Shown: one piece after another, positions 52,062 to 62,097 of the stretch | Position numbering within the stretch: position 1 is the stretch's first letter | How the letters are laid out: every line of letters begins with the position of its first letter | Source of the DNA: Gp1-AA133 sp964641665 | GTDB lineage: Bacteria > Acidobacteriota > Terriglobia > Terriglobales > Acidobacteriaceae | Reading direction: 5' to 3' | Length of the DNA: 64,000 bases | Assembly: GCA_964641665.1 (NCBI GenBank) | Contig: CAZXKO010000077.1 | Span: 1 to 64,000 of the forward strand | Position numbers and translations under genes: made by a program | Notes under the pieces: model-generated | Database searches by the model: none | Seen by the model: the letters and a program-made list of their open reading frames with translations, nothing else | What the model was told of the DNA's origin: nothing

Positions 52062-53144
52062 TTACTTCCCCGCCCACTCCCGCTCCCAGTGCCGCCAAAC
52101 CGCGATGTCGTCGAACCCGAGTTCGTTCCACCAACGGTCGAGCATGCCACGATCAAGGCGCAGAATTCCTTCCCGCGTCACGCCAGCTGGCGGGGGAACG
52201 AGCGCCCCTAGGCGATCGAACACCCGGGCCCGCTGCGACTCGTCGGTGCGTGCCAGCAGATGCCACAACGTCAGCGCATCGGTCTTGTGCGACTCGGCCA
52301 GCACGATGCCGAGATCATTTGCCCGTTCTTCCGCGGTGCTGTCCGTGAAATCAAATCTTGCCAAGGCCGCGCGTAGAGGCTCCGGCGCGTTCTCGAAATA
52401 GGGCGTCCCTGGCCCGATACGGGGCCGGGTCGCGCACGCGGCACCCGCGGGAATAAAGGATTCGCGCCCGTTCGACTGAAATCCCACCCAACCCCGCGAG
52501 GTGCGCAGCCGTCCCGCCCCGGAATCGTCTACGTGCAATGTGTACGCGCATCCCAAATCTACCGCCAGTGCCCACGGAGTATCGACTACAAACTTCCCGG
52601 GCGCCGCCCAAATCCAGGCATGGATCGTGCCCCGCTCGAGCACCAGCCGGCGGAAGTCAGCTCCGGTCCGCTCCATTCGCAAGCGGGTTCCGGAGTCTAC
52701 TTCGATCTCACCCGTTTCAAGCGCGGTGAGATGCGCTTGTGACCCTTCATCGGTTTCCAGTGTCTGCCCCTCGGCCAGTTGCCCGCTTTCCTGGCTCGGG
52801 CCCATGGCCCTCGTACCAACCCGCGGAGTGCCCGCAACCCTCGTCACGTTCCACCCGGTCAAGACGCCGGGAATTGCCCTCCGCCCACGCACGATGACAC
52901 CCACCGCAACAACAACGACGACTGCAGCCGCCACCGCGGCGACTCGCGGAGTCCACCCTATCCGCAGCCAAAACGCCCATCGCCGGCCCGGAGCAACCAC
53001 GGGAAACTTCGGCGTTCCGCCGTTGTGCCGATATTCGCGCAACAGCGTTTCCAGCCGCAGGATTTCCGGGTCCGGTTCGCCCGATCCATCCCACAGATAA
53101 TCGTTTCCCGTTCCGCCCTGGTCCGCCTTGTTTCCCGCACTCAT
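52062..53144 (-). CDS. FecR-domain anti-sigma factor-like membrane protein
   Basis: A 360-residue protein: short cytoplasmic N-terminal part (to about 62), a transmembrane helix (about 66-88, AAVAAAVVVVVAVGVIV), then a FecR-like periplasmic domain (about 120-225; LETDEGSQAHLTALETGEIEVDSGTRLRM). The cytoplasmic part lacks an evident zinc anti-sigma motif, but its gene is overlapped with an ECF sigma gene (ATGA), the usual arrangement for a sigma/anti-sigma pair. Signal sensed unknown. Confidence 0.8.
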   Translation of the reverse strand: MSAGNKADQGGTGNDYLWDGSGEPDPEILRLETLLREYRHNGGTPKFPVVAPGRRWAFWLRIGWTPRVAAVAAAVVVVVAVGVIVRGRRAIPGVLTGWNVTRVAGTPRVGTRAMGPSQESGQLAEGQTLETDEGSQAHLTALETGEIEVDSGTRLRMERTGADFRRLVLERGTIHAWIWAAPGKFVVDTPWALAVDLGCAYTLHVDDSGAGRLRTSRGWVGFQSNGRESFIPAGAACATRPRIGPGTPYFENAPEPLRAALARFDFTDSTAEERANDLGIVLAESHKTDALTLWHLLARTDESQRARVFDRLGALVPPPAGVTREGILRLDRGMLDRWWNELGFDDIAVWRHWEREWAGK

Positions 53145-53806
53145 GACGACGACCTCTCCTGTTGTTCTTCATTTCTGGCGGGCGTTCGCCCGATTCTCTC
53201 GCGCAGTTGTTGCATGCCGCGATGCAGGTTCACTCGTACCGACCCCGGCGTCAAGCCGGTCCGCTCCGCGATCTCGGGGCCGGTCATACCCTCCACCAGT
53301 CGCAGGATCAGCGTTTCTTTATAAGCATCGGGCAGGCTGCGAATTGCAGCCAGAACCTTCGCTGCCTCACCCGCGACGGCGGCACCCGTCGGGTCGCTCA
53401 CCGGACCGGACTCCCGTTCGTTCGCCGCCAATTCTTCGCTCCACTCGACCGAGTTCACCGAATGCCGGTGATAATCGTTCGCGCGATTGCGCGCGATCGC
53501 AGCCAGCCATCCGCCAAACCGCGCTGGGTCTCGCAGTGACGACAGCCTCCGCAGCGCCATCACGAAAACGTCTTGCACCAGGTCATCGGCGTCGCCCAGG
53601 GGTACTCGCGCCACCAGAATTCCGTGCACCATGCGCGCGTACCGTTCGTACAACAGCCCGAACGCCGCCCGGTCGCCGGCCTTGGCTGACTCCACCAGCG
53701 GCGCGTCGTTGCGTTCGGTCGGCGCGCTCGCTTCCTTCACCGCCCGACTACCCGGGCTTGCGCCGAACCAGTCAAGGCGATCTCCTGCTTCTGCCGCCAT
53801 CCACAT
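53141..53806 (-). CDS. ECF-type RNA polymerase sigma factor
   Basis: A 221-residue sigma-70 family protein. Region 2 (about residues 40-115) has LLYERYARMVHGI and DADDLVQDVFVMALRRL, region 4 (about 145-205) has LPDAYKETLILRLVEGMTGPEIAERTGLTPGSVRVNLHRG helix-turn-helix. There is no region 3, as expected for ECF. The stop overlaps the start of the FecR-type gene, so the pair is coupled. No promoter motif for self-regulation was found. Confidence 0.9.
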   Translation of the reverse strand: MWMAAEAGDRLDWFGASPGSRAVKEASAPTERNDAPLVESAKAGDRAAFGLLYERYARMVHGILVARVPLGDADDLVQDVFVMALRRLSSLRDPARFGGWLAAIARNRANDYHRHSVNSVEWSEELAANERESGPVSDPTGAAVAGEAAKVLAAIRSLPDAYKETLILRLVEGMTGPEIAERTGLTPGSVRVNLHRGMQQLRERIGRTPARNEEQQERSSS

Positions 53807-54168
53807 AAGTATGCGACGTAAACATAGACGCGCGCACGAAAAGGAGTGTTAACAGGATTTCTGCGAAAACGCCACCACTGATGGCCCCCCCGATTGCATC
53901 GCCATGGCTTCCCGCAGGACTGGCATCGACCCCACAAATAGCAAAGCGTCCCTGGCTTCCGTAGAAGCCGGGACGCCTACCGACTAGCCCCTCCCCCGAG
54001 TGGCTGCTCGACCCCCGACTCTAGAGTGTGTCGCCCCGTGTGGCAGTGTCGTCCATCACTGGCCGTCGTAGTGCAGATCACACGCCACACCTGCGAGTAT
54101 TTCTTCGGGCATCCCTCCTCAACTCTGCGGCTAAACCTCCCTCAAATATCCTGATTTCCGGGGCTATA
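53807..54168. other. Divergent intergenic region between the sigma factor and kinase genes
   Basis: About 360 bases without a supported gene. It contains the strong hairpin at 53,946-53,976 and, on the plus strand, a TATAAT at 54,165-54,170 that overlaps the chosen kinase start and stands 10 bases before a second ATG at 54,181. Confidence 0.4.
53946..53976. other. Strong hairpin of unknown role upstream of the sigma factor gene
   Basis: GCGTCCC-T-GGCTTC pairs with GAAGCC-GGGACGC (13 base pairs, one bulged T, loop CGTA). No T run follows on either strand, so a terminator role is not supported. Confidence 0.6.
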
Positions 54169-56872
54169 ATGGCGCGCACGATGGCCCTGAGCTCTGGCAC
54201 CAAACTCGGCCCATATGAAATTCAGTCCCCGCTTGGCGCGGGCGGGATGGGCGAAGTTTACCGGGCGCGGGACACCCGCCTTGACCGCGAGGTCGCCATC
54301 AAAGTCCTGCCCACCCATCTGAGCCAGAACCCGGACTTGCGGGCCGGTTTCGAGCGCGAAGCCAAGGCCATCTCAGGATTGCAACATCCCAACATCTGTG
54401 TGCTCTATGACGTCGGCCGCCAGGATGGCGTGGATTTCCTGGTGATGGAGTATCTCGAAGGGGAAACCCTGGCCGCTCGCCTCATGCGCAAACCCATGAC
54501 GCCCGACGAAACCGTGCGCATCGCAATCGAAATCGCCGACGCTCTCGATAAGGCACACCGCAGCGGCATCGTTCATCGCGACCTTAAGCCCGCTAATGTC
54601 ATGCTGACTAAAGGCGGAGCCAAGCTGATGGACTTTGGCCTCGCCAAACTGCAAGCCTTCGCGACGGGGACGCAGTCGGGGACCCCCAGCCTTTTCCGCC
54701 ATCGCTACCGTCCCCAGCATGGCTTCTCCGATCACGGTCACCGGGACAGTGGTGGGCACCGTGCAGTACATGAGTCCCGAGCAAATTCAGGGTAAAGAAG
54801 CCGACGCTCGCAGCGACATCTTTGCCTTCGGTGCCATGTTGTACGAGATGCTAACGGGTAAGCGCGCCTTTGAAGGCAAGAGCCAGCTCTCGGTAGCCAG
54901 CGCCGTCCTCGAGAAGGATCCCGATTCCATTTCGGCAGTGCGGCCGCTCACGCCTCCAGCGCTCGAGCACCTGGTGCGGACGTGTATCGCCAAGGAACCC
55001 GATCAGCGCTTTCAGAGCGCGCACGATCTGAAATTGCAGTTGCGGTGGATCACGGCCGCGGGCAGCCAGGTGGGCGCCCCGGCCGTGGTGGTTTCCCAGC
55101 GCAAGAACCGACAGAAGGTACTGGCTGCTGCAGCGGTGTTGGGATGGCTCGCAGCAGTGACCGCTCTTGTTTTCGCCGCTACCTACGCCCGTCGCCTGAC
55201 GTCCGCGCAGCAACTGCTGCAAGCGCAGATTGAGCAGCCCGCAGGTTCTGATTACGCGCCGGTCGTTTACGGAGCGCCGGTGCTTTCGCCCGACGCCCAA
55301 CAACTTGCGTATGTGGTGTTCAAGGACAAGAAGACCGCCATCTTCGTGCAGAGGCTGAGTGCGGGCAAGGCCTCTTTGCTGTCCGGTACTGAGGACGGCT
55401 CCTTCCCCTTCTGGTCGCCTGACGGGAGGTACCTGGGTTTCTTCGCCAACGGCAAGTTGCGGAAGATCGAGGCCGCCGGCGGACCGGTGCAGGCCCCCTG
55501 CGACGCTCCGGAAGGACGTGGTGGGGCCTGGAACGCGCAGGGCATCATCGTTTTCGCCCCTCATATCAACGGTCCCCTCCAGCGCGTCTCCGATGGCGGC
55601 GGCACTCCCGAACAGGCAACTCCCGAACACAAAGACGACAAGGATTTCACTAACCGCAATCCCTATTTCCTGCCCGACGGAAAGCACTTTCTATTCGTAC
55701 AACGAGCTGGGAAAGATTCTCAAGGCACCGTGTACACCGGTTCGCTGGACGGTGGCGTACCCACACAGATTCTGTCCGTTGGTTCCAACGTCGCCTTCAG
55801 CAACGGATCCTTGTTCTATCTGAAGGACGGAACTCTGATGGCGCAGCCTTTTGATGCGGTTGGACAACGTTTCACGGGCAAGCCCACACCGATCGCACAA
55901 TCGATCGAGTACTACGACCCGCGCAACCTCGGCAGCTTTTCGGTGTCCCAGAACGTCCTGCTCTACCGCCAAGCATCCCGGGAAAATCGGGAGTTGGTTT
56001 GGCTGGATCCGGCGGGCAAAGAATTGGAGCATTGGGGGGACCCTGCTCCCTACGATGGCGCCAGTTTCTCTCCTTCCAGCCACACCGCCGTCTTGTTCCG
56101 CGACAACCCCGACGGCCACGGAGACAGCTTGTGGCTGGCCGACACCGAACGCAAAACCATCACGCGCCTGACTCCGGATTCCGCGGCAGACCAGCGGGGC
56201 GTGGTTTCAGCGGACGGTCGGACTGTGTTGACGTCTGCCACCACTGGGTTCAACAGCGTTCTGGTGCAGCGCTCGCTAGTAGCATCGGGCAAGGAAGAAA
56301 AGCTGGCCGAGATCGGTGATTGGATGGGCGTTGTCAGCCAATCCCGCGACGGTCGTTATGCTATCGTCTCGATTCAGGATCCGAAGACCAGCTTCGATCT
56401 TTATGCTATTGACCTGGCTGGTGACCGCAAATTGGTGCCGGTAGCCAACAGTCCCTACTCCGAGAGTGACGGCAAGATCTCTCCCGACGACGATTGGCTG
56501 GCCTTCACTTCCGATGAAAACGGCACGCAAGAGCTTTACGTAACACCCTTTCCCGGCGGCGGATCGAAGTGGCAAGTCTCCAACGGCTCAGTGGCTTTTA
56601 CAGCCGATAATCGCACCACCGAAACCGACTGGTCGCCTGATGGCAAAAGCCTGCGTTACATTCAGGGAGACAAACTCTACAGCGTCGACTTCCGCGTCAC
56701 AGGTGGTAAACCAGAGTTCTCAGCTCCGAAAGAACTTATGACCGTTCCTCAGGACATCGACATTCTCTCCATCATGCCCGACGGCAAGCGCACGTTGGCC
56801 ACCCGGATCGTCGGCCATCACGGGGAGTCCCCCATGAATCTGGTTCTTAACTGGCAGCACATGGTCCAATAA
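54169..56872 (+). CDS. Ser/Thr protein kinase with TolB-like propeller, interrupted by a frameshift
   Basis: PASTA-less Hanks-type kinase. Start ATG 54169 (or 54181). Kinase domain: Gly loop LGAGGMGEVY, VAIKVL, catalytic loop VHRDLKPANV, DFG in LMDFGLAK, then, after a frame change at about 54,683-54,687 in the five-C run, YMSPEQI, DARSDIFAFGAMLYEMLTG. After the domain a transmembrane helix (about 55,120-55,185; AAAAVLGWLAAVTALVFA) leads to a six-bladed TolB-like beta propeller (55,230 to the end) with DGRYLGFF, SPDG and DENGTQELYVTPFPGGGSKWQVS repeats. The frameshift is in the activation loop, so it may be a base-calling error. Confidence 0.85.
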
Positions 56873-56880
56873 GCACCGCC

Positions 56881-58902
56881 CTACCAGACCTCGCAGATCT
56901 TATCGGCCGGCCGTATCATGGCCGCGTCGGGTTTGCACTGAAATGCCTTCCCGAACTCTGGCAAATTCCCGAGCGGTCCGATCACCCTGTACTTCGCAAT
57001 GGGGTGCGGATCGGTCTGCACCATCAATCGCTGCTGCTCCGGCCGAATGTGATCCCCGCGAAACTGGCCCCACGCAATGAAGAACTGCTGTTCGGGCGTG
57101 AAACCGTCGATGTCCAGCGGACGTGGCTTGCCCACCAAAGATTTCTGGTACGCCAGAAAAGCCATCTTGGCCCCGCCTAAGTCGCCAATGCTCTCGCCCA
57201 GCACCAGCTTCCCGTTGTGATGAATGCCGGGCTCGATGAAGTAATTGTCAAACTGGTTGACCACGCACGCCCCACGTGCCTGGAACTGCTTCAGGTCTTC
57301 GTCGGTCCACCAGTTTCGCAGTCGTCCCAGGTAGTCGAACTGCGCTCCCTGGTCGTCGAACCCGTGAGAAATCTCGTGCCCGATGACAACCCCGATGGCA
57401 CCATAGTTCACCGCGTCAACTGCCGTGACGTCGAATGCCGGCGCTTGCAGAATGCCGGCGGGGAAGACGATCTCGTTCAACTGAGGGTTGTAATATGCGT
57501 CCGAGGTCGGCGGCGTCATGCCCCAGCGCCCTCGATCCACAGGTTTGCCAATCGTCAGGCGGTCATCTTCAACTACAAACCGCCGGCCGGCCAGATTATC
57601 TTCGAAGAACGCATCCCGCCGTATCTCCACCTGGCTATAGTCCTTCCACTTGTCGGGATAGCCGATCTTCGGATTGAACGTCGCGATCTTTGCCATGGCC
57701 CGTTCCTTGGTCTCATCGCTCATCCACGGCCGGGTGAGAATGTCATCGCGCATCGCCAGCAGCAGGTTGCGGACCAGTTCCTGCATGCGCGCTTTGGCCG
57801 CGGGCGGAAAATACTTCTCCACATACTTTTTGCCCAGCGCCTCGCCCAGGTACCGGTCAGTCTGTTCCGCGCAACGCTTCCATCGCGGCTTCATTTCACT
57901 AGTGCCGCGCAGATACTTCCCGAAGAACTCGTAGTCTTCCCGCTCGATGGCCGCCGGCAATGCCTCGGCGGTGGAGTTCAGCAGGTTCCACTCCAGGTAC
58001 ACTTTCCAATCGCCCAGCGTTGTCTGCTGCAGTTGCCGATCCACCTCCTGCATGAACTTGGGCTGATCCACATTCAGGTCGACCTCCTGGGGAAGTTGCT
58101 TGTGCTGAAAGAACCCGGCCCAGTCGAAGTGCGGGGCCATGGCCTGCAGCTGCGCAAACGTCGAGTTGTGATCGGTCGCGCTCGGATCGCGCAGGGCTAC
58201 CCGGTCGAGCGTCGCTCCCGCGAATTTCGTCTCCATCGTCATGACCGTTTGGGCCCCGGCCGCGGCGGATTTGTCGTTCCACCCTGCCAGCTTGAACATC
58301 TTGGCCACATGTTCCACGTATTTCGAGCGCGCTTCTTTGAATCGATCGTCGGGTTTCAGGTAGTAGTCGCGGTCTGGCATGCTGTAACCCGACGCACCGA
58401 TATCGGCCAGCACTTGAGTCGGCTTGTGCAAGTCCTGTGAGCTCCCCAGATTGAAGGGTGCCGCGACCTGGATGTCCTGCAACTCAATCATGACCCGTTG
58501 CAACTCAGCCATATCCTTCGCGCCTTCAATCTTGGCAAACCAGAGCTTGAGCGGCTCAATTCCGCGAGTGTTGATCCGCGACTCGTCCATGCAGGCGCCA
58601 TAGTAGTCTCCGATGATCTGCTCGGTGCTCCCTTTTGGATTCTGCGCCGGCAGACTTTCCAGAATGTCCTTCAACTTATCTTTCGCAGTTTCCCCTGCCT
58701 GCCAGCGCCGGCTCCACCGGTCCATCGAAGCCGGAATCGGATTCCGCGCATGCCATGCACCGTTGGCAAACTCCGCGAAGTCCGTGCATGGATCCACTTT
58801 GCGGTCGATGTCGTCGAGAACGACGCCGTGCAGTCCGGTGCTCTGCGATAGCGCCGCTGGTGCAAGCAGAAAAATCACAAATAATGCTTTCAAAATGCGC
58901 AT
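56881..58902 (-). CDS. M13-family metallopeptidase (neprilysin-like), exported
   Basis: A 673-residue zinc endopeptidase. Signal peptide (1-19) precedes the N-terminal helical domain (about 35-430). The zinc motif is HEISH in VIGHEISHGFDDQG near residue 517; the third ligand is E in GESIGDLGGAKMA. The C-terminal CKPDAAM-x-R-PADKICEVW ending is the family hallmark, with C and W positions conserved. Cleaves oligopeptides in the periplasm or outside the cell. Stop codon lies 8 bases beyond the kinase stop on the opposite strand. Confidence 0.93.
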   Translation of the reverse strand: MRILKALFVIFLLAPAALSQSTGLHGVVLDDIDRKVDPCTDFAEFANGAWHARNPIPASMDRWSRRWQAGETAKDKLKDILESLPAQNPKGSTEQIIGDYYGACMDESRINTRGIEPLKLWFAKIEGAKDMAELQRVMIELQDIQVAAPFNLGSSQDLHKPTQVLADIGASGYSMPDRDYYLKPDDRFKEARSKYVEHVAKMFKLAGWNDKSAAAGAQTVMTMETKFAGATLDRVALRDPSATDHNSTFAQLQAMAPHFDWAGFFQHKQLPQEVDLNVDQPKFMQEVDRQLQQTTLGDWKVYLEWNLLNSTAEALPAAIEREDYEFFGKYLRGTSEMKPRWKRCAEQTDRYLGEALGKKYVEKYFPPAAKARMQELVRNLLLAMRDDILTRPWMSDETKERAMAKIATFNPKIGYPDKWKDYSQVEIRRDAFFEDNLAGRRFVVEDDRLTIGKPVDRGRWGMTPPTSDAYYNPQLNEIVFPAGILQAPAFDVTAVDAVNYGAIGVVIGHEISHGFDDQGAQFDYLGRLRNWWTDEDLKQFQARGACVVNQFDNYFIEPGIHHNGKLVLGESIGDLGGAKMAFLAYQKSLVGKPRPLDIDGFTPEQQFFIAWGQFRGDHIRPEQQRLMVQTDPHPIAKYRVIGPLGNLPEFGKAFQCKPDAAMIRPADKICEVW

Positions 58903-59113
58903 ACGCCACTTTCACTCCTGCGGATCAGTTTCACGGAGGGTGCGACCGAACATTCTAGTTCAGGCGACTTCGTGCGTGTCGACGTTTCAGCTAGGACAAA
59001 GAAAGCAGATTTTGGGAGAACGGGTCCCGCGCGGCTCTTTGGTTGTACAATGTCCGCCGCTTCTCGAATGAAAAACAGATTCCGGTTCGCCGACCAGGCG
59101 GAGGGTCTTAGAC

Positions 59114-60460
59114 ATGGACAAACGAACCTTCCTCAAGCTTCTTTCTGCCGTGATGACAGCCCCCGCTCTTGCGCCTCTCTTTGCTTCCGCCGCAGGCGAG
59201 AGATTGAAGAACTGGGCCGGCAATCTCGAATACAGTACCGATCACCTGACTTCCGCCACTTCGCTCGATCAGATCCGCGAATTCGTCAAGCAACAGCCCC
59301 ATCTGAAGATTCTGGGCACCCGCCATTGCTTTAACGACATCGCCGACAGCACCAGCAATCTTCTCTCGCTGAAGCCCATGGACCAGGTCATCACCCTGGA
59401 CCCCGAGGCGCGCACCGTTACCGTCGCGGCAGGAATCACCTACGGCCAGCTCTGCCCCTACCTCCACGAAAAGGGATTCGCGCTCCACAATCTTGCCAGC
59501 CTGCCTCATATTTCCGTCGCCGGCGCCTGCAGCACAGCCACACACGGCTCCGGAGAGAAGAACGGCAATCTGCCCACGGCAGTCGCTGCGCTCGAACTGG
59601 TCACCGCCTCCGGGGAAGTCGTCAAGTTGTCCCGCCACGATGACGCCGGTACTTTTCACGGAGCCGTGGTCGGCCTGGGCGCGCTTGGCGTCATCACCAA
59701 GATCACACTCGACCTCCAGCCAACCTATCTCATGCGGCAATACGTTTACGAGAATCTGCCGCTCAGCCAGCTCAAGGAACACTTCGACGCGATTGAGTCC
59801 AGCGCTTACAGCGTCAGCCTGTTTACCGACTGGCAAAAGCAACGCCTCAACGAAGTCTGGTTGAAGAGCCGCACCGAGCCCGGTCAGGCATTTGACCCGC
59901 AGCCAGAATTCTTCGGCGCAAAACGCGCGACGAAAAACCTTCACCCCATCGCCGAACTCTCCGCTGAGAACTGTACCGAACAAATGGGCGTGCCCGGCCC
60001 GTGGTACGAGCGCCTGCCGCACTTCCGCATGGGATTCACTCCCAGCGCCGGCAAAGAATTGCAATCGGAATTCTTCGTCCCACGCCAGCACGCCGTCGAA
60101 GCCATTCTGGCCGTGGAGCGTCTGCGCGACCAGGTGACACCGCACCTGATGATTTCCGAGATCCGCGCCATCGCCGCCGACCATTTCTGGATGAGTCCCT
60201 GTTACCAGCAACCCAGCGTCGCCATCCACTTCACCTGGAAACAGGACTGGCCGGCCGTCGGCCAGTTGCTGCCTGTGATCGAGAGGGAACTGGCACCCTT
60301 CAAAGCCCGCCCACACTGGGGCAAGCTGTTTACGATGCCGCCGTCGCAACTGAAGTCCAGTTATGAGAAATTGCCCGAGTTCATCGAACTGAGCAGGAAA
60401 TACGACCCACAGGGCAAATTCCGCAATGCATTTCTGGAGAGGAATGTTTTTGGAAGTTAA
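59114..60460 (+). CDS. FAD-linked alditol/lactone oxidase (AldO/ALO type), exported
   Basis: A 448-residue flavoprotein. The N-terminus MDKRTFLKLLSAVMTAPALA resembles a Tat-like signal, though it lacks the twin Arg. The FAD_binding_4 domain has GTRHCFNDIADS, where His is the likely covalent FAD attachment site, and GACSTATHGSG. The C-terminal ALO domain ends with FRNAFLERN, as in alditol and gulonolactone oxidases. Oxidises sugar alcohols or aldonolactones, making hydrogen peroxide. Substrate uncertain. Confidence 0.88.
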   Translation: MDKRTFLKLLSAVMTAPALAPLFASAAGERLKNWAGNLEYSTDHLTSATSLDQIREFVKQQPHLKILGTRHCFNDIADSTSNLLSLKPMDQVITLDPEARTVTVAAGITYGQLCPYLHEKGFALHNLASLPHISVAGACSTATHGSGEKNGNLPTAVAALELVTASGEVVKLSRHDDAGTFHGAVVGLGALGVITKITLDLQPTYLMRQYVYENLPLSQLKEHFDAIESSAYSVSLFTDWQKQRLNEVWLKSRTEPGQAFDPQPEFFGAKRATKNLHPIAELSAENCTEQMGVPGPWYERLPHFRMGFTPSAGKELQSEFFVPRQHAVEAILAVERLRDQVTPHLMISEIRAIAADHFWMSPCYQQPSVAIHFTWKQDWPAVGQLLPVIERELAPFKARPHWGKLFTMPPSQLKSSYEKLPEFIELSRKYDPQGKFRNAFLERNVFGS

Positions 60461-60489
60461 AGGTCAGTTGTAACCACACATTTCTCATT

Positions 60490-60534
60490 TGTCATTCCGA
60501 CGCTGTGCGAAGCGTAGGCGGAGGAAGCTGCTGG
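60490..60534. repeat. GTCATTCCGACG...GGAGGAAGCTGCTGG dispersed repeat
   Basis: Resembles the widespread bacterial intergenic repeat of the form GTCATTCCGAGCGAAGCG-GAGGAATCTGCT. Found between the flavoprotein and small membrane protein genes. Only one copy is in the window. Confidence 0.45.
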
Positions 60535-60577
60535 TTTGCGGGTGCGTGTCCGCTCAGGCAGGGGCGGACGGCATCAG

Positions 60578-60991
60578 TCAGTTCGCAGCCGCTCTGGGCT
60601 CGTAGATCAACCCAACCACGACCCCCACCAATGTCCACTCCACCAGCGCGCTACCCGCCAACTCCAACGCGAGCTTCCCGCTGATCTGAATCGTCCCATA
60701 GTTGACCGCCGCGAATGCCCCTGCCATGAAAATTCCAAACAACAGACCCAACCCCACGCCTTCCCCGACCCCACGAGCCCGTTGGCAGCCTCTCGCATAA
60801 ACAGTCGCAAACACCGCCATCGCCACCAGAAGGCCCAGCAACCCAATCGGCATGTGGCTCCGCGCTGCCTCCCCCGATTGGTACACCCCCTCGGGGTAGG
60901 GAACGTAGTCCCGGGCAATCAGCATTCCGTGCACCAGGAACCCGTAAGTGAAGTACACAACCCTACGTTTATGCACTTCACGGAACACCAT
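60578..60991 (-). CDS. Hypothetical membrane protein, 137 aa
   Basis: About four transmembrane helices (around residues 12-28, 48-65, 80-100, 110-130). The first Met codon at 60991 shares its bases with the divergent acyltransferase start at 60990 (CATG), so a start at Met23 (60925) is also plausible. An internal DYVPYPEG segment separates the first two helices. No family recognised. Confidence 0.6.
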   Translation of the reverse strand: MVFREVHKRRVVYFTYGFLVHGMLIARDYVPYPEGVYQSGEAARSHMPIGLLGLLVAMAVFATVYARGCQRARGVGEGVGLGLLFGIFMAGAFAAVNYGTIQISGKLALELAGSALVEWTLVGVVVGLIYEPRAAAN

Positions 60992-62097
60992 GAACTCACC
61001 GGCTCAAACCCTCGTTGCCCCGAACGCTCGCGAACTGCCCGCGAACCTCAGCCGCGGGTTGAGCAAAGCGGAGTTGCCGGGACTCAATGGCATTCGCGCG
61101 GTCGCGGCGTTCCTGGTGGTCTTTTATCACTTCGGATTACCGGGGGTCTCCGGAGGTCTCGGAGTGCTGATCTTTTTCGTTCTCAGCGGTTTTCTGATCA
61201 CCTGGCTGCTCCTCGCTGAGCAAGAACGCACGTCCACCGTCTCTCTCCGGAAGTTCTATGCCCGCCGCACCCTTCGCATCTTTCCTGCCTTCTATGCTTA
61301 CTGGTTTCTACTGATCGCGGCCTTGCTGGTTTCTCACAAAACCATTCGGTGGGCGCAGGCGTTGTGTTCGTTTTTCTATGTCAACAACTACTACCAGGGA
61401 ATTTTCGGCGATCCCAACACCGGCCTGAGTCACACCTGGTCGCTGGCCGTGGAAGAGCAGTTCTATCTCCTTTGGCCGATCACCTTCCTGGCGCTGTCCC
61501 GGGATCGCCGTCGTATGGCGCACACGCTCGTGGGGATAATTGGCGCACTCTGGCTGTACCGTTTCGTAATGCGCTTCGGCTTTCACGTCTGGCAGGGTTA
61601 CGCTTACGAAGCGTTCGACATGCGCGCCGACCACCTTCTGATCGGCTGTCTGCTCGCCGTTAGCCTACGGTCGGGAATGTTCGTCAGACTATGGGCGTTT
61701 CTCTGCTCTACCTGGATGCCCGGGGCCCTGACTGTCCTGGGATTGGCCCTTTGCTCTTACGTGGAGCAGAACTCGCCCGCGAGCTTTCGTGCTGAGCGCG
61801 TTCCTGATTGTGTCGGCCATCGCTTTCAGCGGGCGAGGTTTCTGGCGAGCGCTTGATTGGAAGTGGGTGCGATACCTGGGACGAATCTCCTATTCCATCT
61901 ACCTCTACCAACAGCTGACCGTAGGGATCGCAAACAAGTTCACCGCTCACTTTCCTTTGCTGGTTCGACTGGCCGCGACGGTGGTGTTAACGATACTGGC
62001 CGCATCAGCGTCTTACTTTATCGTGGAGCGCTATTTTCTCTCGCTGAAAGCCCGCTTCGCGAATTCTCCCGCCGCGGGCCAAGAGCCTAAAGGCTGA
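60990..62097 (+). CDS. Acyltransferase 3 family (O-acetyltransferase), interrupted by a frameshift
   Basis: Membrane protein of the PF01757 family that moves acetyl or acyl groups onto surface sugars or lipids. Start ATG 60990. Helices begin at LNGIRAVAAFLVVFYHFGLPG, with the catalytic-site H in VVFYHF and the family's R-x10-H-type motif RRTLRIFPAFYAYWF; WSLAVEEQFYLLWP is the classical second motif. Near 61,777-61,795 the frame moves by one base and continues as AFLIVSAIAFSGRGFWRALDW and then ISYSIYLYQQLT, the expected late helices. Removing one base restores a complete protein of about 370 residues. It overlaps the mtaB end by 11 bases. Confidence 0.8.

Noticed and set aside
53946..53976. 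Terminator for a divergent gene
   Set aside because: Strong stem but no T run, and it is located upstream of both flanking genes.
57217..58440. 407-codon plus-strand ORF opposite the M13 peptidase gene
   Set aside because: Shadow frame; the M13 protein with HEISH and the CEVW end is the true gene.
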